Source: Burkholderiales bacterium (GTDB lineage Bacteria; Pseudomonadota; Gammaproteobacteria; Burkholderiales; Burkholderiaceae_C). Taken from it: 64,000 bases of DNA. This document shows positions 34,239 through 43,566 of the stretch, one piece after another (positions within the stretch are counted from its first letter, which is position 1; every line of letters starts with the position of its first letter). The notes under the pieces are model-generated. The model was given only the letters and a program-made list of their open reading frames with translations, had not been told where the DNA came from and ran no database searches. Made by a program: the position numbers and the translations under genes. The DNA lies in contig JAUVWL010000011.1 of NCBI GenBank assembly GCA_030604135.1, forward strand, positions 50,340 through 114,339, given 5' to 3'.

Positions 34239-35956
34239 ACCCGAGACGCGCGCAGCGTGCCGCCGACGATCAGGCACTGCGCCGCGTAGTAGGTGGACAG
34301 CACCCAGACGGCCGACGCCGGCAGGGGGCTGACAAAACGGTTGAGGGCCAGCAGGGTGTCGCTGATCACAAAGGCGACCGCGCCCGCCGCCACCAGCACC
34401 GAGGCCAGGTCGCGCTGCAGCCAGGCGCGGCCGATGGCCTGGGCGGCCATGAGCGAGATCACCAGCGCGTACACCGCCACCGGCCCGTGCAGGCCCGCCG
34501 GCAGGCCACCGACCCAGAGCACGGCCACCATCAGCACGGCGTAGGCCAGGCAACCAACCAGCACGGGGCGCACCGGCCACCAGCGCGTGCCCTGACGAAA
34601 CAGCATGATGTAGGCCAGGTGCGCCAGCAGGAAGGCCACCAGGCCAGGGATGAAAAGACCCTCGAGCATCAGGAACACGTCACCCGCGAGCGAGGCGGCC
34701 AGGGCCAGACCCAGCCAGCGCGCCACTGTACCCGGCAGGCGACCCGAGCGCCGGACCTGCACCACCAGCAGCAGGGCCAGCACCATCGCCGCGGGCTTGA
34801 AAAACAGATGGGCTTCGCGCCAGCCGTCGGCCGCGGTCGCCATGGACAGGGCACCTGCTTCGATGACCAGGGCTTCCAGCGGCAGCAGGCGTCCTTGCAT
34901 GACGGCACCCACCGCCCACAGGCCGACCATCAGCACACCGAACCAGAGGGCGCTGCGCGACAGCGGCCAGGCTTCGGCTTGCCACAGGAACAGCGCCACG
35001 CCACCGAGCAGAATCAGGAACTGCAGGGCGGAAAAAGCCTGCAGGCCTGGTCCCATGGGGGTTTCAAAGCGCTGCAGGCGCACGGGGTCAAAGGCCGGCG
35101 CGGGTTCTGTTGCCGCCAGATCGGTGGGTCGCCAGCCGGGGGGCTTGAGCCAGACCCGCAGTTTGTCGCCCCAGGCCCGGGTGCGCCAGCTGTCCCGGGC
35201 CAGGGCTGCATACACCTCCAGGTTGGCCCACAGCGGGTCCCAGCTGCGCAGCGGTTTGCGCGTGCCGTAGACGCAGGGGTTGGCCGGGTCCTCGTCCTTG
35301 AAACTGCCGAACAGCCGGTCCCACACAATCAGGATGCCGCCGTAGTTCTTGTCCAGGTAGTCGTCGTTGACGGCGTGGTGCACGCGGTGGTTCGAGGGAG
35401 AGGCAAACACCCGGTCGAACCAGCCCAGGCGGCCGATCTGCTGCGTGTGGATCCAGTACTGGTAGAGCAGGTCGACCAGCGCCACGATGGCAAACAGCAG
35501 CGGCGGCACGCCGGCCACCGCCATCGGGACATAGAAAATCCAGCCGAGCAGGGCGCCGCTGCTGGTCTGACGCAGAGCGGTCGACAGGTTGTAGTCCTCG
35601 CTCTGGTGGTGCACCACATGGGCGGCCCAGAACACCGCGCTCTCATGCCCCAGGCGGTGGTGCCAGTAGTAGCAGAAGTCGTAGAACAGCAGCGCCAGCA
35701 GCCAGCCGGCCCAGTGGTCCCACAGGGCCGCGTCGGGGAAGACGGCGAACACGCCGTACACGGCGGTGTAGATGCCCACCCGCAGCAGCCGCGTGAAGAC
35801 GGCGCTGATCTGGCTGAGCATGCCCAGGCCGATGCTGGTGACCGCATCGGCCAGGCGGTAGGTGTTGCGGCCGCGTGCGCGTCCGATGGCGAACTCCAGT
35901 CCGATGAGCAGCAGGAAGACCGGGGTCGCCAGCACGATGATCTGGCTGGATGTCAT
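34223..35956 (-). CDS. Fatty-acid-hydroxylase (AGMO-like) / lysoplasmalogenase (YhhN/TMEM86-like) fusion
   Basis: Fusion protein of 577 residues. The N-terminal half is a diiron membrane hydroxylase with all His boxes: HHRLGH (99-104), HVVHHQSEDYN (113 on) and NHRVHH (190-194). AGMO-like stretches follow: SEDYNLSTALRQ, LLYQYWIHT and DKNYGGILIVWDRLFG. The C-terminal half (about 320-570) matches the YhhN/TMEM86 lysoplasmalogenase family: AGDVFLMLEG, FLLAHLAYI and FVISDTLLAL. In animals alkylglycerol monooxygenase and TMEM86 act on ether lipids and lysoplasmalogens, so this could be an ether-lipid degradation enzyme in one chain. That is inference; the hydroxylase might act on other lipids. Confidence 0.8.
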   Translation of the reverse strand: MTSSQIIVLATPVFLLLIGLEFAIGRARGRNTYRLADAVTSIGLGMLSQISAVFTRLLRVGIYTAVYGVFAVFPDAALWDHWAGWLLALLFYDFCYYWHHRLGHESAVFWAAHVVHHQSEDYNLSTALRQTSSGALLGWIFYVPMAVAGVPPLLFAIVALVDLLYQYWIHTQQIGRLGWFDRVFASPSNHRVHHAVNDDYLDKNYGGILIVWDRLFGSFKDEDPANPCVYGTRKPLRSWDPLWANLEVYAALARDSWRTRAWGDKLRVWLKPPGWRPTDLAATEPAPAFDPVRLQRFETPMGPGLQAFSALQFLILLGGVALFLWQAEAWPLSRSALWFGVLMVGLWAVGAVMQGRLLPLEALVIEAGALSMATAADGWREAHLFFKPAAMVLALLLVVQVRRSGRLPGTVARWLGLALAASLAGDVFLMLEGLFIPGLVAFLLAHLAYIMLFRQGTRWWPVRPVLVGCLAYAVLMVAVLWVGGLPAGLHGPVAVYALVISLMAAQAIGRAWLQRDLASVLVAAGAVAFVISDTLLALNRFVSPLPASAVWVLSTYYAAQCLIVGGTLRASRVQGRA

Positions 35957-36039
35957 GGCGGTCTATTCTGGTACGGGTCAGTACCCATGCGCCACCGCAA
36001 GAACCCTTATGCGGGCATGACCGATTTCCTCTCAGCCTC

Positions 36040-36690
36040 TCAAGCGCTGCGCTCGTCCAGGGTCTGGCCCTCTTCGTGCGTCTGCAGGTGGCCAGTGTCG
36101 GCCCAGCCCACCAGGCTCAGGCCCTCCGGCGACCAGAGCAGGCGGTTGATGGCCGTGTTGGGCAGCTCCCAGCTGCGGGGGGCCTGCAGTTCCAGCCGGG
36201 TGGCCGCGCGGTACAGGATGTCCAGCACGCCGCCATGGGCCACCAGCAGCACCTGCTCGCCGGGGTGGCGGGCGGCCAGCTGCTCGACGGTGCCGACCAC
36301 CCGCTCGCGCAGCTGCAGCAGGGTCTCGCCGCCGGGCGGGGCGAAGTCGGGCACCCGTTTGCGCCAGGCCAGCGCCTCTTCGGGGTGGCGCGACTCCAGC
36401 TCGGCCCAGGTCTGCCCTTCGAAGTGACCGAAGCTGCGTTCACGCAGGCCGGTGTGTATCTGCACACGGGCCCCATGGCGGCGCGCCACCGCTTCGGCGG
36501 TTTCGCGGGCGCGGCTGAGATCGCTGGCGTAGAAGGCCGCGATCGGTTCCTCCACGAGTGCATGCGCCAGTTGGTTTGCCTGCCAGCGGCCGTGGTCGTT
36601 CAGCTCGATGTCGGTGTGGCCCTGGATGCGGGTGTCACGGTTCCAGGCGGTTTCGCCGTGTCGCACGGCCAGGATGCGGGTGACTTGCAA
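36040..36690 (-). CDS. Histidine phosphatase (phosphoglycerate mutase-like)
   Basis: Phosphatase of 216 residues with the phospho-histidine motif RHGET (AVRHGETAWN), the second His in LLVAHGGVL, and ASDLSRARETAEAV typical of GpmB/CobC-like proteins. The length is normal. The start is TTG 36690 (no ATG upstream) with GGAG about 12 nt before it. Substrate is unknown; it may be a broad-specificity phosphatase. It is divergent from the hybrid kinase gene. Confidence 0.87.
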   Translation of the reverse strand: MQVTRILAVRHGETAWNRDTRIQGHTDIELNDHGRWQANQLAHALVEEPIAAFYASDLSRARETAEAVARRHGARVQIHTGLRERSFGHFEGQTWAELESRHPEEALAWRKRVPDFAPPGGETLLQLRERVVGTVEQLAARHPGEQVLLVAHGGVLDILYRAATRLELQAPRSWELPNTAINRLLWSPEGLSLVGWADTGHLQTHEEGQTLDERSA

Positions 36691-36861
36691 AACGTATGAG
36701 GCTCCGGTTCAAAGCCCCACTGTAGCGCCTGTGGCGCTTGTCCGCCATCTCAGGGCAATGAACGAGGGTTCGCCTGCGGGTGGCACGATCCCTGCAAATG
36801 CTGGACAAAACGCCAGCAGATGGGCGGTACAGCCTTTGACCTTTCCGCCACAATCACTTCC

Positions 36862-39228
36862 ATGACGTGTGCGTCGCCACCGGACGGAGATCTCTCGTCC
36901 TTGTTCAATTTTCTGCCGGTCGGGGCTTACCGTTGCAGCTCCGACGGCACCATGCTGCGCGCCAACACGGCGCTGGTGGCCCTCAACGGCTACCCCAGCG
37001 AAGCATCCTTGCTGGAAAGTGTGCGGGTCTCTGGCAACGAGTGGTATGTGGTGCCCGGGCGTCGGGCCGAGTTCAGGCGCCTGCTTGAACGCGACGGTTT
37101 TGTCCGAGGATTCGTCTCGGAGATTCGGCCCAAGGACTCGTCGAGGCAGATCTGGGTGAGCGAAAACGCCCATGTGGTGCGCGATGCCAGCGGCCAGATC
37201 CAGTACTACGAAGGCACGGTCGAAGACATCACCGCCCAGGTGCAGGCCCAGCAGGCCCAGCGCAGCAGCGAAGAGCAGTTGCGCCTGTTGACGGCCCAGA
37301 TCCCAGGCATGGTCTACATGATCGACCTCGGTTACGACGGTCGGCGTCACTACCGGTTTGTCAGTGAAGGCGTGCGCGAGATCTATGGCTTCGGCCCGGC
37401 CGAGCTGATGGCAGACCCGATGCTGATTGCGCGCTACCGTCACCCTGATGACGCTGCGCGCCTGGCGCAGGAGACGGTGGCCGTTCTGCAAGATGGGGTC
37501 GAACTGGGCGGGGAGTACCGCATCGTGTGGCCGGATGGCCAGCAGCGCTGGGTCTTTCAGCAGTCCTGCGAGGTGGCCCGCGATGAACGGGGGGTGACGC
37601 GGGTGGGCGTTCTGCTGGACGCCACCGCTCGGGTGCAGGCCCAAAAGGCGCTGCTGGCCAGCGAGGCATTGTGGAAGGTGGCCCTGGAAAGCGCCGGTGA
37701 TGGTGTCTGGGACTGGAACCTGGTTACGGGTGAGGAGTATTTCTCGCCAGGCATCCTGGCCATGTACGGTTTTGGCGAGGGCGATCTGCCCCATGTGGCC
37801 GAAGAGATGGACCGGCGAACTCACCCCGACGACCTGCCACAGATGCAGGCCGACCGACAGGCCCATTTCGAGGGTCGCGCGCCGATTTACCGCAACGAGC
37901 ACCGCATCCGTTGCAAGGACGGCAGCTGGAAATGGGTGTTGTCACGTGGCATGGTCATTGCCCGCGACGAAGCCGGCCAACCACTGCGCATGGTGGGGAC
38001 CCACACCGACATCACCGAGCTCAGGCAGACCGAGGCGCGCCGCCAGCAGCTGGAGACACAGCTGCGCGAGTCGCAGAAGATGGAAGCCATTGGCACCCTG
38101 GCCGGCGGTGTCGCGCACGACTTCAACAACCTGCTGGCGGCCATTCTGGGCAACCTCACGCTGGCCCGAGAGGATATGGAAGCCGGGCATCCGGCGCACG
38201 AGAGCCTGGCCGAGGTGCACCGTGCGGCGATCCGGGCCCGCCAGCTGGTCCAGCAGATCCTGACCTTCAGCCGCCGCCAGGAACAGGAATTGGTGCGGCA
38301 GCCCCTGACACCGCTGGTGGAAGAGAGTCTGCGCCTGCTGCGATCGCTGCTGCCGGCGGGGGTGCGGCTGCATGCCAACCTGATCGATGGTCTGGATGTG
38401 ATGGCCGACGCCACCCAGGTGCAGCAGGTGTTGATGAACCTGTGCACCAATGCCTGGCAGTCCTTTGGCGGGCGGGGGGGCGAAATCTCGGTGAGTCTGC
38501 GTCGGCGCGTGCTCGATGCCAACGAAGCCGAACTGCTGGGTTCGCTGGTACCAGGTTCATTCGCCTGCCTGTCGGTGGCCGATGATGGCCCCGGCATGGA
38601 TGCCGACACCGAGCGGCGCATATTCGAGCCTTTCTTCACCACCAAGGCACCGGGTGAAGGCACGGGCCTGGGGCTGGCGGTGGTGCACGGCATCGTGCAG
38701 GCCCACAACGGGGCCATTGCCGTGCGCAGCCATCCGGGTGCGGGCACGCGATTTGATGTCTGGCTTCCGCTGCTTGCGTCGACACCTGCTCCTGTGGTGC
38801 CGCCTGCCGCATTGGCCCAGGCACCGTCGCCCGATGGGCAGCAAAACGGCTTGCACGTTGTCTACATCGACGACTACGAGGCGCTGGTGTTTCTGGTGGG
38901 CCGGCTGTTGCGCAAGCTGGGTTTCCGGGTCAGCACCTTCGAGTCTGGCGAAGCCGCGGTGCAGTGGCTGCGGTCGCATCCGCAGGACGCCGTGGATCTG
39001 GTGGTGACCGACCAGAACATGCCCGGCATGTCGGGTCTGGATGTCGCGCGCGAGCTGCGTCGGCTGCGCCCCGGCCTGCGTGTGGTGATGATCAGCGGGC
39101 ATGTGACCGATGCGCTGGTCACCGAGGCCGCCGAGCTGGGCGTCTTTCGCGTCTTGGGCAAGCAGGACAGCATGGACGCCCTGGGCAGTGCCATCCACTC
39201 GCTGATCGAGGAGACCCGCGCTGCCTGA
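36862..39228 (+). CDS. PAS-domain hybrid sensor histidine kinase
   Basis: Soluble multi-domain kinase of about 788 residues with no membrane segment. Three PAS/PAC units occupy about 10-395 (VEDITAQVQ, LDATARVQ and HTDITELRQ mark their ends). The HisKA dimerisation region follows with H419 in GGVAHDFNNLL, and the HATPase domain shows MNLCTNAWQSF, DDGPGMD and GTGLGLAVVHG. A C-terminal receiver domain has VYIDDYEALV and the phospho-acceptor Asp717 in VVTDQNMPG. It senses an intracellular signal and may phosphorylate a downstream partner. ATG 36862 and 36820 are both possible. The neighbouring genes do not reveal the partner regulator. Confidence 0.88.
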   Translation: MTCASPPDGDLSSLFNFLPVGAYRCSSDGTMLRANTALVALNGYPSEASLLESVRVSGNEWYVVPGRRAEFRRLLERDGFVRGFVSEIRPKDSSRQIWVSENAHVVRDASGQIQYYEGTVEDITAQVQAQQAQRSSEEQLRLLTAQIPGMVYMIDLGYDGRRHYRFVSEGVREIYGFGPAELMADPMLIARYRHPDDAARLAQETVAVLQDGVELGGEYRIVWPDGQQRWVFQQSCEVARDERGVTRVGVLLDATARVQAQKALLASEALWKVALESAGDGVWDWNLVTGEEYFSPGILAMYGFGEGDLPHVAEEMDRRTHPDDLPQMQADRQAHFEGRAPIYRNEHRIRCKDGSWKWVLSRGMVIARDEAGQPLRMVGTHTDITELRQTEARRQQLETQLRESQKMEAIGTLAGGVAHDFNNLLAAILGNLTLAREDMEAGHPAHESLAEVHRAAIRARQLVQQILTFSRRQEQELVRQPLTPLVEESLRLLRSLLPAGVRLHANLIDGLDVMADATQVQQVLMNLCTNAWQSFGGRGGEISVSLRRRVLDANEAELLGSLVPGSFACLSVADDGPGMDADTERRIFEPFFTTKAPGEGTGLGLAVVHGIVQAHNGAIAVRSHPGAGTRFDVWLPLLASTPAPVVPPAALAQAPSPDGQQNGLHVVYIDDYEALVFLVGRLLRKLGFRVSTFESGEAAVQWLRSHPQDAVDLVVTDQNMPGMSGLDVARELRRLRPGLRVVMISGHVTDALVTEAAELGVFRVLGKQDSMDALGSAIHSLIEETRAA

Positions 39229-39234
39229 ATGGGG

Positions 39235-39927
39235 TCAACGCGGACTGCGTTCGATTTCAATGTCCACCCGCCGCGGTCCGGTTGGCGGGTTCGGAAAATC
39301 CTGCAGGGCGGCACGCAACATGGCCGACCACAGATCGGGTGTGCTGTTCCAGCGGCCATCGTGGCTGGCGCGTGTTTCGTAGACCACGCTTCCTGTGGCC
39401 ACGTCGCGGATCACCAGCACCACCTCGCGCAGGTAGTAGGGTGAGCTGGGTGGTGGCAGAACGGGAACCCACACGATGCCACCGAAACCGCTGCGGTAAC
39501 CCCCCAGCCCCACGCCCGCGCTGAAGTACCCCCGCCGGCTGTCCCAGGGGTCTTCCCATGGAGCACGGGGCAGTCGCTGGGTGCTGGCCATCACCTGCAC
39601 CTGCCATGGCGTCAGGGCGTCACCATCAGCCACTTGCCAGCCGAACGCGCGCAGTTCTGCCGCAGCCAGGGCTTCAAGGCGTTCCTGGGCACTGAGTTCG
39701 GGGCCCTCGGTCTGCGAGGGCAGGCGGTCGAAGCGGAAGGTCTGGGGCGCCTGTGGGGCCGTGACAACCGGCGCCGTTCCACTGGGTGTGCCATCGGCCG
39801 CCCACTGGGCAAAGCTGCGAACCTGGTTGTCGACCCGAAGCGGACCGCTGCAGCCGGCCAGCAGGGCAACCAGGGCCAGCAGGCCCCAGGCGAGGGTACG
39901 GGACAGAGGGCGAGGCAGGACGTTCAT
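39235..39927 (-). CDS. DUF4136 domain lipoprotein
   Basis: Lipoprotein of 230 residues with a lipobox LLAGC (signal peptide RTLAWGLLALVALLAGC). The rest matches the DUF4136 family (TFRFDRLPSQ, AELRAFGWQ, YETRASHDGRWN), of unknown function. The start ATG 39927 has AGGGAG upstream; the longer ORF at 39960 lacks it. It is convergent with the kinase gene (6 bp apart) and precedes ttcA by 35 bp of gap on the minus strand. Confidence 0.75.
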   Translation of the reverse strand: MNVLPRPLSRTLAWGLLALVALLAGCSGPLRVDNQVRSFAQWAADGTPSGTAPVVTAPQAPQTFRFDRLPSQTEGPELSAQERLEALAAAELRAFGWQVADGDALTPWQVQVMASTQRLPRAPWEDPWDSRRGYFSAGVGLGGYRSGFGGIVWVPVLPPPSSPYYLREVVLVIRDVATGSVVYETRASHDGRWNSTPDLWSAMLRAALQDFPNPPTGPRRVDIEIERSPR

Positions 39928-39962
39928 GGCAGCTCCCTTGAAATGGGCCCTGCCGACCATGG

Positions 39963-40895
39963 TCAGACGGCGCGGGCGATGGGTATGACCGCGGCTTCTA
40001 CCCTGGCGTTCCCCGGGTAGGGAAGGTCGGCTTCCCAGCGCCCGGCTGCAGGCGTTGCCACGGGTTCTTCGTCAAAGGCCTTGTCACCGTCCTCATCGGC
40101 CAAGCCAGTGGCCTCAATGGTCTCGAACGGAAACAGTTTGCGGTCCATCAGGTGGCTGGGCACCACGTTCTGCAGCGCGGTCAGCATGTTCTCCAGCCGG
40201 CCGGGAAACTGTCTGTCCCAGTCGCGCAGCAGATTGCCGATCTGCTTGCGCTGCAGGTTCTCCTGGCTGCCGCACAGCGTGCAGGGAATGATGGGGAACT
40301 GGCGGTGTTCGGCCCAGCGGATCAGATCCTTCTCGGGCACATAGGCCAGCGGGCGGATCACCATGAACTCGCCGTTGTCGCTGACCAGCTTGGCCGGCAT
40401 GCCCTTGAGCTTGCCGCCGAAGAACATGTTCAGGAACAGGGTCTGCAGCATGTCGTCGCGGTGGTGCCCCAGCGCGATCTTGGTGGCACCCAGCTCCTTG
40501 GCCACCCGGTACAGGATGCCCCGGCGCAGCCGGCTGCACAGGCTGCACATGGTCTTGCCCTCGGGGATGTTCTTCTTGACGATCGAATAGGTGTCCTGCG
40601 TCTCGATGTGGAACTTGATGCCCAGCTTGCCCAGGTACTCGGGCAGGATGTGGGCCGGAAAACCCGGCTGCTTCTGATCGAGGTTGACCGCGATCAGCTC
40701 GAAGTTCACCGGCGCACGCGCCTGCAGCTTCATCAGGATGTCCAGCAGGCCATAGCTGTCCTTGCCGCCCGAGAGGCAGACCATGACGCGGTCGCCTTCC
40801 TCGATCATGTTGAAGTCGACAATGGCGCGGCCGACCTCGCGGCACAGGCGCTTTTCCAGCTTGTGGTTTTCGAAGGCGCGTTTTTCGGGGGTCAT
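39963..40895 (-). CDS. ttcA: tRNA 2-thiocytidine synthetase TtcA
   Basis: ATP-dependent thiolase of 310 residues that puts sulfur on C32 of tRNA. The PP-loop motif is [13 protein letters not shown]. The Fe-S cluster Cys motifs are MCSLC and CTLCG, as in the TtcA class. The start is ATG 40895 ([14 protein letters not shown]) with AGGA 8 nt upstream; the GTG at 40916 is less likely. It is followed on the same strand by the DUF4136 gene. In Comamonadaceae it commonly neighbours folB, as here. Confidence 0.95.
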   Translation of the reverse strand: MTPEKRAFENHKLEKRLCREVGRAIVDFNMIEEGDRVMVCLSGGKDSYGLLDILMKLQARAPVNFELIAVNLDQKQPGFPAHILPEYLGKLGIKFHIETQDTYSIVKKNIPEGKTMCSLCSRLRRGILYRVAKELGATKIALGHHRDDMLQTLFLNMFFGGKLKGMPAKLVSDNGEFMVIRPLAYVPEKDLIRWAEHRQFPIIPCTLCGSQENLQRKQIGNLLRDWDRQFPGRLENMLTALQNVVPSHLMDRKLFPFETIEATGLADEDGDKAFDEEPVATPAAGRWEADLPYPGNARVEAAVIPIARAV

Positions 40896-40909
40896 GTCTG
40901 GAGTCCTGT

Positions 40910-41287
40910 TCACCACTGTCCGCTTTCCATGCGGATCGCGACTTCGCAGTCGTCAAATATTTCGAGTTTGGCGATCTTCACCCGCACGCCGATGACGCCG
41001 GGCAGCTGCATCAGCCGGCGGGTGAGCTTGCCGATCAGGCTCTCCAGCAGGTTGACGTGCTCGGCGGTGCATTCGTCGATGATGATCTGCCTGACCTTGC
41101 GGTAGTCCAGCACATGGCTGATGTCGTCGTCGTGTGGCATCAGCGGCTGGGTGCCCTGGTTGAGCTCGGCGTCGACGAGGATGGGCTGCGGTGCGGTCTT
41201 CTCGTGGTCCAGGATGCCCAGGTTGGCATCGAAGCGCAGGCCCGTCAGGGCCAGGATCTGGGTGCCGGCGTAGGTGGGTAGGTTCAT
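40910..41287 (-). CDS. folB: Dihydroneopterin aldolase
   Basis: Protein of 125 residues of the FolB/FolX fold: [18 protein letters not shown] at the N-terminus, then [13 protein letters not shown] and [12 protein letters not shown] in the core, and [17 protein letters not shown] at the end. It converts dihydroneopterin to hydroxymethyl-dihydropterin in folate synthesis. The ATG at 41287 (MNLPTYAG) is chosen; the ORF track start at 41632 is much too long. It is followed by ttcA 14 bp later and preceded by a pterin-reductase-like gene, so this is a small pterin cluster. Confidence 0.93.
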   Translation of the reverse strand: MNLPTYAGTQILALTGLRFDANLGILDHEKTAPQPILVDAELNQGTQPLMPHDDDISHVLDYRKVRQIIIDECTAEHVNLLESLIGKLTRRLMQLPGVIGVRVKIAKLEIFDDCEVAIRMESGQW

Positions 41288-41307
41288 GGCGGTCGCGCGC
41301 GGGGCGG

Positions 41308-42099
41308 TCACATCAGGGAGAAGTCGCGCTCGAAGCGCATCAGGTGCTGGCCACCGTCGACCAGCACCGTGGTGCCGGTCAGCGAGCGGTTGTTCAGCGC
41401 GAACAGCACGGTGGCTGCCACGTCTTCGGGGGTGGAAGAGCGACCCAGTGGTGACTGTCGGTGCAGTTCGCGAAAGCGCTCGTCGCTGAGCATGTGGCTG
41501 GTCAGGGTCAGGCCCGGGGCCACACCAACGACACGCACCCGGGGCGCCAGGGCCAGCGCCAGCATGCCGGTGGCCGCTTCCAGCGCCGCCTTGGACAGGG
41601 TGTAGCTGAAGAAGTCGGGGTTGAGGTTCCACAGCTTCTGGTCCAGCAGGTTGACCACGACGCCCTCGCGTCCGTCGTCGCTGCCGCTCAGGTGGCCGGC
41701 CAGCGCCTGGGCCAGCAGCACCGGCGCACCGGTGTTGCTGCGCAGGTGCTTTTCCATGCTGTCGAAGCCGAAGCTGGCGGCCTCATCGTGTTCGAACAGC
41801 GAGGCGCTGTTGACCACCGCGTCGACCCGGCCGAAACGGGCCGCCACGGACGGGATCAGGGCACGCACATCGGCCTCGACCGACAGGTCGGCATAGATGG
41901 CCTGGGCGCTGCCGGTGCGACCGCTGAGGGTGTCGCAGTCGGTCGCGGTGCGCAAGGCGTCCTCGGCCGACTGCCGGTGGTGCACCGCCACGTTCCAGCC
42001 CGCACGGGCCAGCGCCAGCGCGATCTCACGCCCCAGGCGGCGGCCGGCGCCGGTCACCAGGGCGGTGCGGATGGAGACGGGCTCCGTGGGGTCGGTCAT
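41308..42099 (-). CDS. SDR oxidoreductase, probable pterin reductase (FolM/PTR1-like)
   Basis: Short-chain dehydrogenase of 263 residues. The cofactor motif TGAGRRLG fits TGX3RXG, the signature of the pteridine-reductase/FolM subgroup in which an Arg replaces a Gly. NSASLFEHDEA and the catalytic YTLSK (Tyr-x-x-x-Lys) are present. The neighbour folB supports a role in tetrahydromonapterin or folate reduction. ATG 42099 is the start; it shares a CATG with a possible start on the other strand. A general SDR reductase is the alternative. Confidence 0.82.
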   Translation of the reverse strand: MTDPTEPVSIRTALVTGAGRRLGREIALALARAGWNVAVHHRQSAEDALRTATDCDTLSGRTGSAQAIYADLSVEADVRALIPSVAARFGRVDAVVNSASLFEHDEAASFGFDSMEKHLRSNTGAPVLLAQALAGHLSGSDDGREGVVVNLLDQKLWNLNPDFFSYTLSKAALEAATGMLALALAPRVRVVGVAPGLTLTSHMLSDERFRELHRQSPLGRSSTPEDVAATVLFALNNRSLTGTTVLVDGGQHLMRFERDFSLM

Positions 42100-42115
42100 G
42101 AAGGACAATCGGGGG

Positions 42116-43279
42116 GTGAATGACACAGCCGGGGGGCGGTCTGCCCCTGTCGCCGAAGGCGAACCTTCAATTTTACCGGGCGCCCTGCTGCAGCGGGTGG
42201 GTGGGGCCATCCGTGCATCGGATGGCTGGTTGCCCTTCGACCGTTTCATGGCCCTGGCGCTGTATGAGCCCGGTCTGGGCTACTACGCCAACGCCAGCCC
42301 CAAGTTCGGTCATCTTCCGGGCGGACCGCAGGAGCAGGGCAGCGATTTCGTCACCGCGCCGGAGCTGACCCCGCTGTTTGGCCACACCCTGGCGCGCCAG
42401 GTGGCACAGGCCCTGCAGGCCACCGGTACCGACGAGGTCTGGGAGTTCGGCGCCGGCAGCGGTGCGCTGGCGCGGCAGGTGATCGAGGGGCTGGACGCCC
42501 TGTCGGTGCCGCTGTGCCGCTACACCATCGTCGATCTGTCGGGCGACCTGCGGGAGCGACAGCGGGCCACCCTGCGCGCCCACGAAGCCCGCGTGACCTG
42601 GGCCGATCGCCTGCCGCAGCGGCTGTCGGGCGTGTTGCTGGGCAACGAGGTGCTCGACGCCATGCCGGTGCAGCTGCTGGTGCGGCTGTCGGGCCAATGG
42701 CACGAGCGCGGCGTGGTGCTGGACGCGGACGGCGGCCTGGCCTGGGCCGACCGTCCGACCGGGCTGCGGCCGCCGCTGGAGGTCGACGGAAGCCACGACT
42801 ACCTGACCGAAATCCATCCCCAGGCCGAGGCCTTCGTGCGCACCCTGGCCGAACGCTGGCAGCGCGGTGCCGCTTTCTTCATCGACTACGGTTTTCCGGA
42901 GGCCGAGTACTACCACCCGCAGCGCCACATGGGCACGCTGACCTGCCACCGCGCCCACCGGCGCGACGACAATCCGCTGGCCGACCTGGGGCTCAAAGAC
43001 ATCACTGCGCATGTCAACTTCACCGCCATCGCGCTGGCCGCACAGGAGGCCGGGTTGTCGGTGCTCGGCTACACCTCGCAGGGGCGGTTCCTGCTGAATG
43101 CCGGGCTGCCGGAGCTGGCCCGCAACGCCGGGGTGCGCGAGAATGCCCTGATGCAGCGGCTGATCAACGAGCACGAGATGGGTGAGCTGTTCAAGGTGCT
43201 GTGCTTCGCGCCTGAGGCCAGCGCAACCGGCTGGACCCCGCTCGGCATGGCCAGCGGTGACCGCACCCACCGCCTGTGA
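42116..43279 (+). CDS. MidA/NDUFAF7-family SAM-dependent methyltransferase (COG1565)
   Basis: Protein of 387 residues with the family core: WLPFDRFMALALYEPGLGYY, FVTAPELTPLFGHTLA, VWEFGAGSGALARQV (SAM motif I), LLGNEVLDAMPV and FFIDYGFPEAEYYH. In mitochondria NDUFAF7 methylates an Arg of complex I; the bacterial substrate is not known. The start is ambiguous: GTG 42116 (NDTAGGRS) is used because ATG 42098 would share its CATG with the divergent ATG at 42099. The ORF track start at 41897 is certainly too early. Confidence 0.85.
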   Translation: MNDTAGGRSAPVAEGEPSILPGALLQRVGGAIRASDGWLPFDRFMALALYEPGLGYYANASPKFGHLPGGPQEQGSDFVTAPELTPLFGHTLARQVAQALQATGTDEVWEFGAGSGALARQVIEGLDALSVPLCRYTIVDLSGDLRERQRATLRAHEARVTWADRLPQRLSGVLLGNEVLDAMPVQLLVRLSGQWHERGVVLDADGGLAWADRPTGLRPPLEVDGSHDYLTEIHPQAEAFVRTLAERWQRGAAFFIDYGFPEAEYYHPQRHMGTLTCHRAHRRDDNPLADLGLKDITAHVNFTAIALAAQEAGLSVLGYTSQGRFLLNAGLPELARNAGVRENALMQRLINEHEMGELFKVLCFAPEASATGWTPLGMASGDRTHRL

Positions 43280-43286
43280 GGCCCGC

Positions 43287-43481
43287 ATGATCCGCTGGAT
43301 GATCGTCATCTTTCTGGCCCTGCTGCTGATCAGCTGGTTCACGCCCCTGCTGCACAAGCTTGGTTTCGGCAAGCTGCCGGGCGACTTCCGCTTCAAGGCC
43401 TTCGGGCGCGAATGGTTCATTCCGTTGACCACCACCATCCTGCTGAGCTTTGTGGCCAGCCTGATCGGTCAGCTCATCTGA
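43287..43481 (+). CDS. DUF2905 family membrane protein
   Basis: Small hydrophobic protein of 64 residues with two membrane segments (MIVIFLALLLISWF and PLTTTILLSFVASLIG) and the family core KLGFGKLPGDFRF between them. Its function is unknown. It starts 7 bp after the MidA-type gene, so it is likely co-transcribed. The length is normal for the family. Confidence 0.85.
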   Translation: MIRWMIVIFLALLLISWFTPLLHKLGFGKLPGDFRFKAFGREWFIPLTTTILLSFVASLIGQLI

Positions 43482-43566
43482 CACCGGCACTGATACCCCT
43501 TGGGGTGTCTTGATTTCGCCAGGGCAGGACCCATCTGCCCAGACATTCTTTGCCCGGAGTGTCTCC

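Noticed and set aside
32723-36427. A 1234-codon + frame ORF
   Set aside because: It runs out of frame through the rhomboid gene and antisense to the fusion gene; its composition is low-complexity, as expected for a GC-rich shadow frame.
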